Positions 9,306-18,638 of a stretch of DNA of 64,000 nt are shown piece by piece. Each line of letters starts with the position of its first letter. Position 1 is the first letter of the stretch. The position numbers and the translations under genes were made by a program. The stretch comes from Pseudomonas poae (GTDB taxonomy: Bacteria; Pseudomonadota; Gammaproteobacteria; Pseudomonadales; Pseudomonadaceae), in the NCBI GenBank assembly GCA_004000515.1, contig CP034537.1:1488001-1552000 (forward strand), read 5' to 3'. Under the pieces are notes generated by a model. It ran no database searches. It was not told the origin of the DNA and was given only the letters and a program-made list of their open reading frames with translations.

Positions 9306-11187
9306 GCGCACCCATGTTGACCTCCGCCGAGCAGCGAGCGCTGCGCGGCAATTGACCCTGGCCATGCTGGCCTTGGGGTTGCTGGTGCTGGGCCTGGTAT
9401 GGCGCTGGCTGGCGCCGGACCAGACCGGTGTGAGCCAGCTGCTGCTGGGTGTCGCTTCGTTGCTGGTGGCAGTTCCGGTAATGCGCTCGGCCTGGTACAG
9501 CTTGCGGTTTCCCAGCTTGCACGGCATCACCGACCAACTTATCGCCCTGGCCATGTTGGGCGCCTGGGCCACCGGCGATCTGCTGACCGCCGCGCTACTG
9601 CCGATCATCATGATCTTTGGCCATGTGCTGGAAGAGCGCAGCGTGATCGGCTCCCAGGAGGCTATTCATGCGTTAGGCAAACTGACCCGCAGCCATGCGC
9701 GGTTGGTGCAGGCCGACGGCAGCATTGTTGAAGTGGACAACGGCACGCTGAACACCGGCGATGTCGTCGAAGTGCGCGCCGGCGACCGAGTGCCCGCCGA
9801 CGGTGTGGTGCTGTCGGGGCAAGCGAGCCTGGACACCGCACCGATTACCGGTGAGTCGGTGCCGTTGGAAGCCAGTGTGGGCGTGCAGGTGTTTGGCGGG
9901 GCGATCAACCTTGATGGCTTGTTGCGCCTGCAAGTAACCCGCACCGGTAACGAGTCGACCCTGGGTAAAGTCATTGCGCTGATGCAGAACGCCGAACGCT
10001 CCAAGCCACCGATCACCCGGCTGCTGGAGCGCTATGCCGGCAGTTATATGGTGTTGGTGTTGCTGTTGGCGGCGGTCACTTGGTTTGTGACTAACGACGC
10101 GCAGGCGATGCTCGCCGTGCTAGTGGCGGCGTGCCCGTGTGCGTTGGTGTTGTCGGCGCCGGCTACCGCCATTGCAGGGATTGCCGTGGCAGCGCGCCAT
10201 GGCATTCTGATTCGCAGCTCGGCGTTCCTGGAGGAACTGGCAGACCTGACGTCCCTGGTGGTCGACAAGACCGGCACCCTGACATTTGGCACGCTGCGCC
10301 TGCAATCGGTCGAAACCACCGCACCGGACCGGCAGGTGTTGCTCTACCTGGCAGCCAGTTTAGGTTCGGCCAGCAGCCACCCGGTCAGCCGGGCATTGGC
10401 GGGGTTGGCGACGCAGGAACAAATGCTGGCGTTGACCGACATCCGCGAACGCCAGGGCCTGGGCGTGGTGGCACAGACCGAGGACGGCGAAGCGGCACTG
10501 GGGCGGCCGGAGTTGTTCGAACAATTGGGCATCGTCACCACCCCTGTCCCGAACCATGACGGCCCGATTGCCGGTTTGGCGCTGAACGGAGCGTTTCTCG
10601 CCTGGCTGCTGCTGGCCGATAGCGTCAAGCCGGAAGCCCGCCAGGCGCTGCAAGAATTGCGTGAGCTGGGCCTGGGTCGCCAGTTGCTGCTCACCGGCGA
10701 CCGCCAAAGTGTCGCCGACAGCCTGGCGTTGGACGTGGGCATCAGTGACGTCGAAGCCCAAGCGTTGCCGGAAGACAAGCTCAACCGGGTGCTGGGTGAA
10801 ATCGCCAGCGGCTTCCGGCCCATGGTGGTGGGCGACGGCATCAACGATTCGCTGGCGCTCAAGGCCGGTGTGGTCGGCGTAGCCATGGGCGCGGGCGGGG
10901 CAGACATCGCGTTGGCCTCGGCAGACGTGGTGTTGATCGGCAGCGACCTGCGGCGCCTGGGCACGTGCGTGCGTTTGAGTCGCCAGTGCCGTCAGACGTT
11001 GCAGGTCAACGTAATCATTGGCTTGGGGTGGACGTTGGCCATCGTTGTGTTTGCCGCGTTTGGCTGGCTAGGGGCGGCGGGCGCGATGATTGCGGCGGTG
11101 TTGCATAACCTCAGCACCTTGCTGGTACTGGGTAATGCCGGGCGTTTGCTGCGCTTTCAGGAACCGCTTTTGAAGTTGGAGGAATAA
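9302..11187 (+). CDS. P1B-type heavy-metal translocating P-type ATPase (one-base frameshift near start)
   Basis: A missing C near 9346 creates an early stop; repaired the protein is 628 aa starting MSAPMLTSAEQRALRR. It has the CPC metal-transport motif (about residue 277), the phosphorylation site DKTGTLT (~322), an actuator-domain TGES and the hinge GDGIND (~512). It has no N-terminal CXXC metal-binding domain. The last membrane helices read AAVLHNLSTLLVLGNAGRLL, lacking the Asp (Zn type) or MxxSS (Cu type) landmarks, so specificity is open. Cotranscribed with three SPFH proteins and followed by a bufferin operon, which suggests copper or zinc export or delivery. The substrate is inference. 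Confidence 0.85.
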
Positions 11188-11302
11188 TTTTTAGAAATAT
11201 TTGCACACAGCTGTAACGCGGATAGGGGCCTCACTCTAGTGCTGTGTCGAGACTGAACAATCCGTTCAGACCGACACCACTACTGATCATGAGGAATACA
11301 CG
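11188..11302 (+). promoter_or_regulatory. Probable bufA promoter region
   Basis: The 115-base gap between the ATPase stop and bufA contains CAGCTGTAACGCGG around 11208-11221. It resembles the TGTAAC-type -35 elements used by some ECF sigma factors that control bufferin operons in other bacteria. No confident -10 is visible and no ECF gene lies in the window. GAGGAA 8 bases before the bufA ATG is a good ribosome binding site. Confidence 0.35.
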
Positions 11303-11554
11303 ATGAACATTAAATCCGCTGCTGCTGGTGCCGCTCTCGCTATGGCTGCTGCCACTATGTTTGCTGGTGTGGTCACCCAGGCACAAGCCGCAGACGCCAC
11401 TGTGCATTGCTATGGCGTCAACGCCTGCAAAGGCCAGAACGACTGCAAAACCAAAGACCACGCGTGCAAAGGCCAAGGTTCTTGCAAAGGCCAGGGCTTC
11501 CTGTCGATGACCAAGTCGATGTGCGACGCCAAGGGCGGCAAAGTCGGCGAATAA
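11303..11554 (+). CDS. bufA: Bufferin-type precursor peptide (DUF2282, BufA)
   Basis: Protein of 83 aa. Residues 1-29 are a Sec-type signal peptide ending VVTQAQA. The mature part has six cysteines (36, 42, 48, 55, 61, 74), five of them in a Gly/Lys-rich array of repeated ACKGQ-like units. This matches DUF2282 precursors of bufferins, ribosomally made peptides whose Cys residues are modified by a DUF692 (MNIO) enzyme and which protect against copper by binding it in the periplasm. The signal-peptide-bearing precursor is a family trait. Start chosen on GAGGAA at -8. bufB and bufC follow. Family recognition is strong; the exact modification here is inference. Confidence 0.9.
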   Translation: MNIKSAAAGAALAMAAATMFAGVVTQAQAADATVHCYGVNACKGQNDCKTKDHACKGQGSCKGQGFLSMTKSMCDAKGGKVGE

Positions 11555-11571
11555 CCGGCCACCGAGTGCAC

Positions 11572-11607
11572 CCGCAGCGGCAGCCCCCCACCGCTGCGGA
11601 CACTTTT
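11572..11607 (+). terminator. Hairpin between bufA and bufB (possible attenuator)
   Basis: CCGCAGCGG (11572-11580) pairs perfectly with CCGCTGCGG (11591-11599) and is followed by ACACTTTT. The U-tract is weak, so partial termination or 3'-end stabilisation of the bufA message is more likely than a full stop. That would give more precursor than enzyme, as is common in RiPP operons. Confidence 0.5.
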
Positions 11608-11621
11608 CCCAGGAGTGTCCT

Positions 11622-12467
11622 ATGCCCACTTCCCTCCCGAACCTCGGTTATGGCCTGGGTTTACGCAGTGAGTACTACCAGCAGATCCTCGAACAGTCGC
11701 CCGCCGTGGATTGGTTTGAAGTGATCTCCGAGAATTACCTGGTCCAGGGCGGTAAAGCCTTGTACTACCTGGATGCAATTGCCGAGCGTTATCCGCTGGT
11801 GATGCACGGCGTGTCCCTGTCCATCGGTGGGCCGCATGCCCTCGATATCGATTACCTGAAGCAGATCAAGCAGCTCGCCGAGCGTATCCAGCCGGCGTGG
11901 GTGTCCGATCACCTGTGCTGGAGCCGTGGCAGCGCCCACCAGTTGCATGACCTGCTGCCGCTGCCCTACACCGAAGAAAGCCTGTACCACGTGGCCGCCC
12001 GTGTGCGTCAGGTGCAGGACGTATTGCAGCGCCCGCTGGTGTTGGAAAACGTCTCCAGCTACGTACGTGCCAAGGCCGATGAGTTTACCGAGTGGGAATT
12101 TCTCAACGCGCTGGCTCACTTGTCGGGGTGCCAACTGCTGCTGGACGTGAACAACGTGTACGTGAGTTCGCGCAACCATGGCTTTGACGCCTGGACATTC
12201 ATTCGTAATCTGCCGCCTGAAAGCATCCGCCAACTGCACCTGGCCGGGCATATGGACTACGGCGACTACGTGGTCGATACCCATGACCATCCGGTGTGTG
12301 ATCCGGTGTGGGCGTTGTACCAGCAAACACTGGAACACGTGGGGCCGATCTCGACGTTGTTGGAGCGTGATGATCACTTCCCGCCGTTCGAGGAACTGCT
12401 CGCCGAGTTGAGCAAAGCCCGTGAACTGGGCGCAACCGCCTTGGCCCGGAGATCGTTATGCGCCTGA
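11622..12467 (+). CDS. bufB: DUF692 multinuclear iron oxidase-like enzyme (BufB)
   Basis: Protein of 281 aa, the usual size of the DUF692 TIM-barrel family (MNIO). It opens LPNLGYGLGLRSEYYQQIL and shows the family's metal-ligand segments: FEVISENYL, MHGVSLSIGG, WVSDHLCW, LVLENVSSY, LLDVNNVYVSS and HLAGHMD. These His, Asp and Glu residues bind two or three irons. Such enzymes oxidise precursor cysteines, for example to 5-thiooxazoles in bufferins. AGGAG precedes the ATG. Its last ten bases overlap the start of bufC. The substrate is almost certainly the BufA peptide just upstream. Confidence 0.92.
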   Translation: MPTSLPNLGYGLGLRSEYYQQILEQSPAVDWFEVISENYLVQGGKALYYLDAIAERYPLVMHGVSLSIGGPHALDIDYLKQIKQLAERIQPAWVSDHLCWSRGSAHQLHDLLPLPYTEESLYHVAARVRQVQDVLQRPLVLENVSSYVRAKADEFTEWEFLNALAHLSGCQLLLDVNNVYVSSRNHGFDAWTFIRNLPPESIRQLHLAGHMDYGDYVVDTHDHPVCDPVWALYQQTLEHVGPISTLLERDDHFPPFEELLAELSKARELGATALARRSLCA

Positions 12468-13246
12468 CCGATTGGCAATTGGCCTTTGAGGAGCATTTGT
12501 TATCGCAAGCCAGCACTGCCAACAGCAGTTTTGCCGCCAGCTTGCTGGGCGGGCCGACGCTGGATGTGCAGACGGGCCTGGCGATTTACCACAACGCTTA
12601 TCTCTCAAGATTGCAGGAAGTGTTGCGACACGACTTTGGCGCCCTCTGGTACTGGTTGGGTGATGACGAGTTCGCGCAACTGACAGACGCTTACGTGCGC
12701 CGCTATCCGTCCGCCCATTACAGCCTGCGTTGGCTTGGTGAGCGCTTGCCGGCGTTTATCGCTGAGTACTTGATGCCTGAACAGAGCCCGCCGTTGGTTG
12801 AACTGGCGCGGTTGGAGTGGGCGTTCACCCTGGCATTCGACGCGCCTCAAGGCGAGCCGTTGGGGTTGAACGATATGACGCAGTTGCCGCCCGAGGACTG
12901 GCCGGGTTTGCAGGTCACCCTGGCGCCTTCGGTGCAGCAGCTGCTGTGCCACTTCAATACGGTAGCGATCTGGCGAGCCAGTAAGGGTGAATCAGACTTC
13001 CCCGGCAGCCACCCGCTTGAGCTGGCACACATTTGCCTGGTGTGGCGCCATCAGCAGGTGTGCAATTACCGCACCCTGGATCCTGCGCAAGCCTACGCGT
13101 TAGCGGGCATGGTAACCACCGGCTGGAATTTTTCAGAACTGTGCGCCGAGCTTGCAGTCACTTATGGAGAGGGTGCCCCCCTTCAGGCCGTTACGTGGCT
13201 GAAACAGTGGATCCAGGACGGTTTGCTGGAGCGTCGGACGCCATAG
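12458..13246 (+). CDS. bufC: DUF2063 RiPP partner protein (BufC)
   Basis: Protein of 262 aa beginning MRLTDWQLAFEEHLLS, the characteristic N-terminus of DUF2063 proteins, which carry the DNA-binding-like/RRE-like fold and act as partners of DUF692 enzymes in precursor recognition. The segment LAIYHNAYLSRLQEVLRHDF is the classic family block. It overlaps bufB by ten bases, so both enzyme subunits are coupled. The operon appears to end here; an 87-base gap leads to cfa. There is no DoxX-like gene after it, unlike some bufferin operons. Confidence 0.9.
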   Translation: MRLTDWQLAFEEHLLSQASTANSSFAASLLGGPTLDVQTGLAIYHNAYLSRLQEVLRHDFGALWYWLGDDEFAQLTDAYVRRYPSAHYSLRWLGERLPAFIAEYLMPEQSPPLVELARLEWAFTLAFDAPQGEPLGLNDMTQLPPEDWPGLQVTLAPSVQQLLCHFNTVAIWRASKGESDFPGSHPLELAHICLVWRHQQVCNYRTLDPAQAYALAGMVTTGWNFSELCAELAVTYGEGAPLQAVTWLKQWIQDGLLERRTP

Positions 13247-13333
13247 ACGAACGCTATCAAATCGATAGCCTCCTACTTTGTCTTCCGATGGTCTACCCTC
13301 ACTCCAGACGTCTGAAACAAGGGGGGACTACTC

Positions 13334-14517
13334 ATGCTCGCGCAACTTCCACCGGCCTTACAGAATCTTCAGCTACCGCTGCGTCTTCGACTCTGGGACG
13401 GCCATGAATTCAACTTGGGCCCCGAGCCCAGTGTGACCATCGTGGTGAAGGACCCCACGGTCGTGTCCAAGCTGACCCATCCCACGCTCGATGCGCTGGG
13501 AGAAGCCTTCATCGAGGGCAAACTGGAGCTGGAAGGCTCTATCGCCGAGGTCATCCGGGTGTGTGACGAATTGAGTCACGCCTTGATCGAAGACGACGAG
13601 GGGAGTCGTCCGGTGCGCTCGATCCACGATAAGGCCACCGATGCAGCGGCCATTTCCTACCATTACGACCTGTCCAACGAGTTCTACCAGCTGTGGCTGG
13701 ACCAGGACATGGCGTATTCGTGCGGTTATTTCGAAACCGGCAGCGAATCCATCGATCAGGCCCAACAAGACAAATTCCGCCACCTGTGCCGCAAATTGCG
13801 GCTGCAGCCGGGGAGTATTTGCTTGATGTCGGCTGTGGCTGGGGCGGGTTGGCGCGCTTTGCGGCGCGGGAGTTCGGGGTGAAGGTGTTTGGCATCACCT
13901 TGAGCAAGGAGCAGTTGGCGTTGGCCCGGGAACGGGTGAAAGCCGAGGGTCTGGCCGACCAGGTGGACCTGCAACTGCTCGACTACCGCGACCTGCCGCA
14001 AGACGGCCGTTTCGACAAAGTGGTGAGCGTGGGCATGTTCGAGCACGTCGGCCACGCCAACCTGGCGGAATATTGCAAGACCCTGTTCGGCGCGGTGCGT
14101 GAAGGTGGCCTGGTGATGAACCACGGCATTACCGCCAAGCACACCGACGGTCGACCCGTGGGCCGCGGTGCCGGGGATTTTATCGAGCGCTACGTGTTCC
14201 CCAACGGTGAGCTGCCGCACCTGGCGATGATGACCGCAGAACTCAGTGAAGTCGGGCTGGAAGTGGTCGACGTCGAAAGCCTGCGCCTGCATTACGCGCG
14301 CACGTTGGACCATTGGAGTGAGCGGTTGGAGGACAACCTGGAAGCGGCGGCGAAGATGGTGCCGGAGCAGGCGTTGCGCATTTGGCGACTGTATTTGGCC
14401 GGATGTGCTTATGCGTTTGCACGGGGCTGGATCAACCTGCATCAGATATTGGCAGTGAAGCCGCACGCCGATGGCAGCCATGAACTGCCGTGGACACGGG
14501 AAGATATCTACCGCTGA
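13334..14517 (+). CDS. cfa: Cyclopropane-fatty-acyl-phospholipid synthase (one-base frameshift)
   Basis: A base is missing from the G-run at 13810-13813; repaired the product is 394 aa. The N-terminal lipid-binding domain has KDPTVVSKLTHPTLDALGEA. The catalytic domain shows YHYDLSNEFYQLWLD, the active-site Cys in DMAYSCGYF, the SAM-binding loop DVGCGWGG, and SVGMFEHVG. The enzyme adds a methylene from SAM across cis double bonds of membrane lipids. AGGGGGG lies just before the ATG. The 87 bases upstream hold a small inverted repeat (GCTATC/GATAGC) but no obvious promoter. Followed by a REP doublet. Confidence 0.93.
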
Positions 14518-14541
14518 ATCGGGAACAACAGCGATCTACCC

Positions 14542-14632
14542 ATGTGGGAGCTGGCTTGCCTGCGATGGTGGCGTATCGGGACCGGATGAGTCGACTGATG
14601 CACTGCCATCGCAGGCAAGCCAGCTCCCACAG
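14542..14632. repeat. REP doublet (inverted pair)
   Basis: ATGTGGGAGCTGGCTTGCC at the left end is mirrored by GCAAGCCAGCTCCCACAG at the right, with GCGATGG/CCATCGC inside the arms and a ~40-base loop. Same family as the doublets at 5183 and 28858. It lies between the convergent cfa and cardiolipin synthase genes and could fold into a transcript-protecting hairpin. Confidence 0.85.
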
Positions 14633-14649
14633 TTGTATTGAGGTGTTAG

Positions 14650-16098
14650 TTAGAGAATCGGCGAAATCAACCGCGCCACTCGCATGCCCAGTTGTTGCAA
14701 GCGTCGCGTCTCGCGGCTTTCTTCCTGGCTGACTTCATGGGCCAGGGCGAAATCATCCAGCAGCATTTGCTCCACCTCGCTGGCAAACGCTTCATCCACC
14801 GTCAACAACATCACTTCGAAATTCAGCCGGAACGAGCGGTTGTCCATGTTTGCACTGCCGATCGCACTGATCTCGTTGTCCACTAACACCACCTTCTGAT
14901 GCAAAAACCCGGGCTTGTAGCGGAATACGCGTACCCCAGCGCGCACGGCTTCGATCGCATACAAGCTGGAAGCGGCGTAGACGATACGGTGGTCGGGCCG
15001 CGACGGCAGCAGCAGGCGCACGTCGACGCCGCGCAAGACCGCCAGGCGCAGGGCAGAGAACACCGCCTCGTCGGGGATGAAATACGGGCTGGTGATCCAC
15101 ACGCGTTCGGTTGCTGCGTGGATGGCTTCGACAAAAAACAGCGAGCAGGTTTCGTACGGATCAGCCGGGCCGCTGGCGAGCAATTGGCACAGCACGCCGT
15201 CTTCGGGGTAGGCGTCCGGCAGGATCAGTGGCGGTAACTCACGCGCAGCCCAAAACCAGTCTTCGGCAAACGACTCTTGCAAACACGCCACCACCGGGCC
15301 GGTGACTTGTACATGGGTGTCACGCCACGGCGCCAGCGGCGGCTTTTTGCCCAGGTATTCATCACCTACGTTATGCCCGCCGACAAACCCGGTCATACCG
15401 TCCACCACCACGATCTTGCGGTGGTTGCGGAAGTTGACCTGGAACCGATTGAGCCAGCCGCTGCGGGTAGCGAACGCCTTGACCTGTACCCCTGCGTCGC
15501 GCAGCGATTGCACATAGCGATGGGGCAGGGCGTGGCTGCCAATGCGGTCGTACAGCACGTAAATGGCGACGCCTTCGGCGGACTTTTCCTTCAATAGGGT
15601 GTGCAGTTGTTGGCCGAGTTCGTCGTCGTGAATGATGAAGAACTGAAACAGTATCGCGGTCTTGGCGTTGCGAATCGCCTCGAAGATCGCGCTGAATGTG
15701 GCATCGCCGTTGATCAACAAGCGCACTTCGTTGTTGGCCAGGCACGGCATGCGGCCGAGCTTTGGCATTGCCCTCAGGGAGGCGTAGGCACTGGAGTTGC
15801 GCGCGGCCAAGGCTTCCTCGACCCAGGGGCGCCAGTTCAGTTCGGTGATTGCGGTGTGCATTTCCTGGTTGGCTTGGCGACGCGCCTGGATGTAGGCGTC
15901 GAAGGTGCTACGGCCGAAGATCAGGTAAGGAATCAGCGTCAGGTAGGGGATGAACATCAAGGACAAGGCCCAGGCGATGGAGCCTTGGGCGGTCCTGACG
16001 GTCAGCACCGCGTGGATCGCGGCGAGGGTCCCCAGAAAATGCAGCGTGGCAATGAAGTAGGCGAGCAGGTGCGGGCCAAAAAAATCCATGAACGACAT
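14650..16098 (-). CDS. cls: Cardiolipin synthase (phospholipase D family)
   Basis: Protein of 482 aa. Two membrane helices occupy roughly residues 10-62 ([20 protein letters not shown], then [20 protein letters not shown]). Two HKD motifs follow: [10 protein letters not shown] near residue 228 and [10 protein letters not shown] near 405, with [10 protein letters not shown] after the second. This layout is that of ClsA, which condenses two phosphatidylglycerols into cardiolipin and glycerol at the inner membrane. An alternative start at MDFFGPHLL is three residues in. Convergent with cfa and divergent from the DUF3617 gene. Confidence 0.92.
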   Translation of the reverse strand: MSFMDFFGPHLLAYFIATLHFLGTLAAIHAVLTVRTAQGSIAWALSLMFIPYLTLIPYLIFGRSTFDAYIQARRQANQEMHTAITELNWRPWVEEALAARNSSAYASLRAMPKLGRMPCLANNEVRLLINGDATFSAIFEAIRNAKTAILFQFFIIHDDELGQQLHTLLKEKSAEGVAIYVLYDRIGSHALPHRYVQSLRDAGVQVKAFATRSGWLNRFQVNFRNHRKIVVVDGMTGFVGGHNVGDEYLGKKPPLAPWRDTHVQVTGPVVACLQESFAEDWFWAARELPPLILPDAYPEDGVLCQLLASGPADPYETCSLFFVEAIHAATERVWITSPYFIPDEAVFSALRLAVLRGVDVRLLLPSRPDHRIVYAASSLYAIEAVRAGVRVFRYKPGFLHQKVVLVDNEISAIGSANMDNRSFRLNFEVMLLTVDEAFASEVEQMLLDDFALAHEVSQEESRETRRLQQLGMRVARLISPIL

Positions 16099-16219
16099 GA
16101 CTCCTGACAGTCCAGTGCCTAACAGACCATGAACGGCTGCGAATGTCGCTATTTTATTTGCCGTGCAACACTGGCGGCTTTGCGGCGTCTAACGCCCAAC
16201 ATTACCCAGGAGTTACCCG

Positions 16220-16741
16220 ATGAATGCTCGTTTGCTCTGTTTAGCCTTGGTGACTGGTTTGGCGCTGCCGGTAGCAGCACAGGCGCAGATGCTGGCGCCG
16301 GGCTTGTGGGAATTGACCACCAGCAACATGAAAGTGGATAACCAGGACCTGCCGGACTTGTCGCTGATCCTCGGTCAGCTCAAGCAACAGATGACGCCTG
16401 AACAGCGCGCCATGCTGGAAAAACAAGGCATCACCATGGCCGGTAAGGGCGTGCAGGTATGCCTCACGCCTGCCCAGGTCGCGTCCGATTCGATCCCGCT
16501 GACCGACCCGCAATCGGGCTGCAAGCAGGAAGTCACCGACAAGACCGGCAACCAGTGGAAATTCCGTTTCAGCTGCCCGAAAGCCCAAGGCACGGGTGTG
16601 GCCACTTTCCAAAGCCAAAAGGAATTCACCACCACCGTCAACGGCACCTTCAATGCCACCGGCGTCCAGCAGAAGGGCAGTCTGGACACCCACGCCCAAT
16701 GGCTGGGCAACGATTGTGGTACCGTCAAACCCCGCGCTTAA
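16220..16741 (+). CDS. DUF3617 secreted protein
   Basis: Protein of 173 aa with a signal peptide (cleavage after LPVAAQA, about residue 22). The mature part opens MLAPGLWELTTSNMKV, the PGxWE block of DUF3617 proteins, and contains four cysteines likely forming two disulfides (VCLTPAQ, GCKQE, FSCPK, NDCGT). It is periplasmic or outer-membrane associated; function is unknown. CAGGAG precedes the ATG. Its stop overlaps by three bases the stop of the convergent pyrC2 gene. Confidence 0.85.
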   Translation: MNARLLCLALVTGLALPVAAQAQMLAPGLWELTTSNMKVDNQDLPDLSLILGQLKQQMTPEQRAMLEKQGITMAGKGVQVCLTPAQVASDSIPLTDPQSGCKQEVTDKTGNQWKFRFSCPKAQGTGVATFQSQKEFTTTVNGTFNATGVQQKGSLDTHAQWLGNDCGTVKPRA

Positions 16742-18075
16742 CGCAAGAAATGCAGGGGCAGCCCCTGGCAGCTATCGACCACCCGGCCGTTGTACCAGGC
16801 CAGGTGGCCGGACACTAAGGTGGTGCTGACACTGTGGCGAAAGCTACGCTCGGCGAACGGTGTCCAGCCACAGCGGCCGAGGATCGGTTGGCTGCTGACG
16901 GGTTTGCCTTCAGGCTCGGGTTGGATCAATACCAGATCTGCCCAATAGCCTTCACGCAGGTAGCCGCGATCAGGAATCGCGAACAGGTCGGCCACGCGAT
17001 GGCTGGTTTTCGCCACCAGCGTCGTCAGCGGCAAGTGCCCATCCGCCACCAACTCCAGTAACGCCGGCAGCGCGTGCTGCACCAGGGGCAAACCCGACGG
17101 CGCCTCTCGATACCCCAGCTGTTTTTGCGCCCAGGTATGCGGCGCATGGTCACTGCCAATCACATCCAGGCGATCACTCAACAAGGCTTGGCGCAGAGCG
17201 TCGCGGTCGGCGCGGGTCTTGATTGCCGGGTTGCATTTGATCTGGTGGCCGAGGCGGTGATAGTCGCGGTCATCGAACAACAGGTGGTGCAGGCAAACCT
17301 CGGCAGTGATGCGCTTGTCCACCAGCGGTTTGTCTTCGAACAACTCCAGTTCGCGCTTGCTGGTCAGGTGCAGCACATGCAGGCGCGTGCCGTGGCGTTT
17401 GGCCAATTCCACCGCAAAAGACGATGAGCGATAGCATGCCTCGGCATCCCTGATCAGCGGGTGAGCGACGGCGGGGATGTGATCGCCGAAGCGCTCGCGC
17501 AAGCGCTGCTCGTTGGCCAGTATGCTTGGCGTGTGTTCGCAGTGAGCCAGCAGGATAGTCGGCACTTCGGCAAACAGCCGCTCCAGGATGCGCGGGTCGT
17601 CCACCAGCATATTGCCGGTGGACGCGCCCATGAACACTTTGACCCCGGCCACTTCGCACGGGTCGAGGGCGGCGACGGTGACGAGGTTGTCGTTGCTGAC
17701 GCCAAAGTGAAAGCCGTAGTTGGCCACCGAGTGCAGGGCTGCGCGGCGCTTCTTGTCGGCCAAGGCTTCCAGGTTCAGCGTGGCCGGGTTGGTATTGGGC
17801 ATGTCCATGAAGCTGGTGATGCCACCGGCCACGGCTGCGCGGGATTCGCTGTAGAAACTGCCTTTGTCCGGCGCGCCGGGTTCACGAAAATGCACTTGGT
17901 CATCGATCATACCGGGCAGCAGCCATTGGCCTTGGGCGTCGATGGCCACGGGGGCGTTGCAGTCTTGGATGCTGCTGGCGATCTTCTCGATGCGGCCGTT
18001 GGCGACCAGCACATCGGCGTCGAATTCCTGGCCTTCGTTCACCAGGCGGGCATTGCGGATCAGCAGGCGGCTCAT
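16738..18075 (-). CDS. pyrC2: Dihydroorotase-like amidohydrolase of the zinc-starvation operon
   Basis: Protein of 445 aa of the class I dihydroorotase family, which cyclises carbamoyl aspartate to dihydroorotate in pyrimidine synthesis. Metal-site segments are IDDQVHFREPG, GVKVFMGAST (the Lys normally carboxylated), LAHCEHTPS, LHVLHLTS and GSDHAPHTW. In the first, the usual His-x-His is Gln-x-His. It is the last gene of the folE2 operon, three bases after the gamma carbonic anhydrase. It is best read as the low-zinc paralogue of PyrC (PyrQ in P. aeruginosa, from memory). Confidence 0.88.
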   Translation of the reverse strand: MSRLLIRNARLVNEGQEFDADVLVANGRIEKIASSIQDCNAPVAIDAQGQWLLPGMIDDQVHFREPGAPDKGSFYSESRAAVAGGITSFMDMPNTNPATLNLEALADKKRRAALHSVANYGFHFGVSNDNLVTVAALDPCEVAGVKVFMGASTGNMLVDDPRILERLFAEVPTILLAHCEHTPSILANEQRLRERFGDHIPAVAHPLIRDAEACYRSSSFAVELAKRHGTRLHVLHLTSKRELELFEDKPLVDKRITAEVCLHHLLFDDRDYHRLGHQIKCNPAIKTRADRDALRQALLSDRLDVIGSDHAPHTWAQKQLGYREAPSGLPLVQHALPALLELVADGHLPLTTLVAKTSHRVADLFAIPDRGYLREGYWADLVLIQPEPEGKPVSSQPILGRCGWTPFAERSFRHSVSTTLVSGHLAWYNGRVVDSCQGLPLHFLR

Positions 18076-18078
18076 GGT

Positions 18079-18638
18079 TCAGAACTCGTTTTGCAGGGCT
18101 TTGTAGCCGCGTACCAGGTCGACGTTGGTGCGCGCCACGTCCTCGGAAAACTCCGAGGCGCTGACGCTCACCGGCGGGAATTGCGACAGGTCGGTGTTGG
18201 GCCCGATGCGGGTGGTGGAAGGGACGTAAAGGCGTCGGGCAAGTCGCGGCCATCGACCACAGAGTTGTGGCGTACCACGCAGCCATCGCCCACTGCACAG
18301 TTGAACAGCACGCTGTTGAAACCGATGAACACCCGGTCGCCAACGGTGCAGGGGCCATGGACGATGGAGCGATGCGCAATGGAGCTGAACTCACCAATCG
18401 TTACCGCTGCGCCAGACTTGGAATGGATGACCACGCCGTCCTGGATGTTGGAATTGGCACCGATGGTGATCGGGTCCATGGCGCCGCTGGCGTCGACTTC
18501 GTCGGCGCGGATGACGGCGTAGGGGCCGACGAACACATTCTCGCCAATGATGACCTTGCCGCAGATGATGGCGGTCTTGTCGACGTAGGCCGATTCGGCA
18601 ATCACCGGCAGGTCGCCGGAAGGGTTCTTGCGGATCAT
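18079..18638 (-). CDS. Gamma-class carbonic anhydrase-like protein (one-base frameshift)
   Basis: A T is missing in the run at 18228-18230; repaired the product is about 186 aa. It is a left-handed beta-helix of hexapeptide repeats ([48 protein letters not shown]). Three metal-binding His are visible in VVIHS, IAHRS and IVHGP. Gamma-class enzymes work with iron or cobalt as well as zinc, so the protein suits a zinc-poor cell. It hydrates CO2 if active. Its ATG overlaps the hisI2 stop (18635-18638). The C-terminus after repair runs [18 protein letters not shown]. Confidence 0.85.

Noticed and set aside
17461..18522. A 353-codon plus-strand frame
   Set aside because: Antisense to pyrC2 and the gamma carbonic anhydrase, which have intact motifs and operon overlaps.
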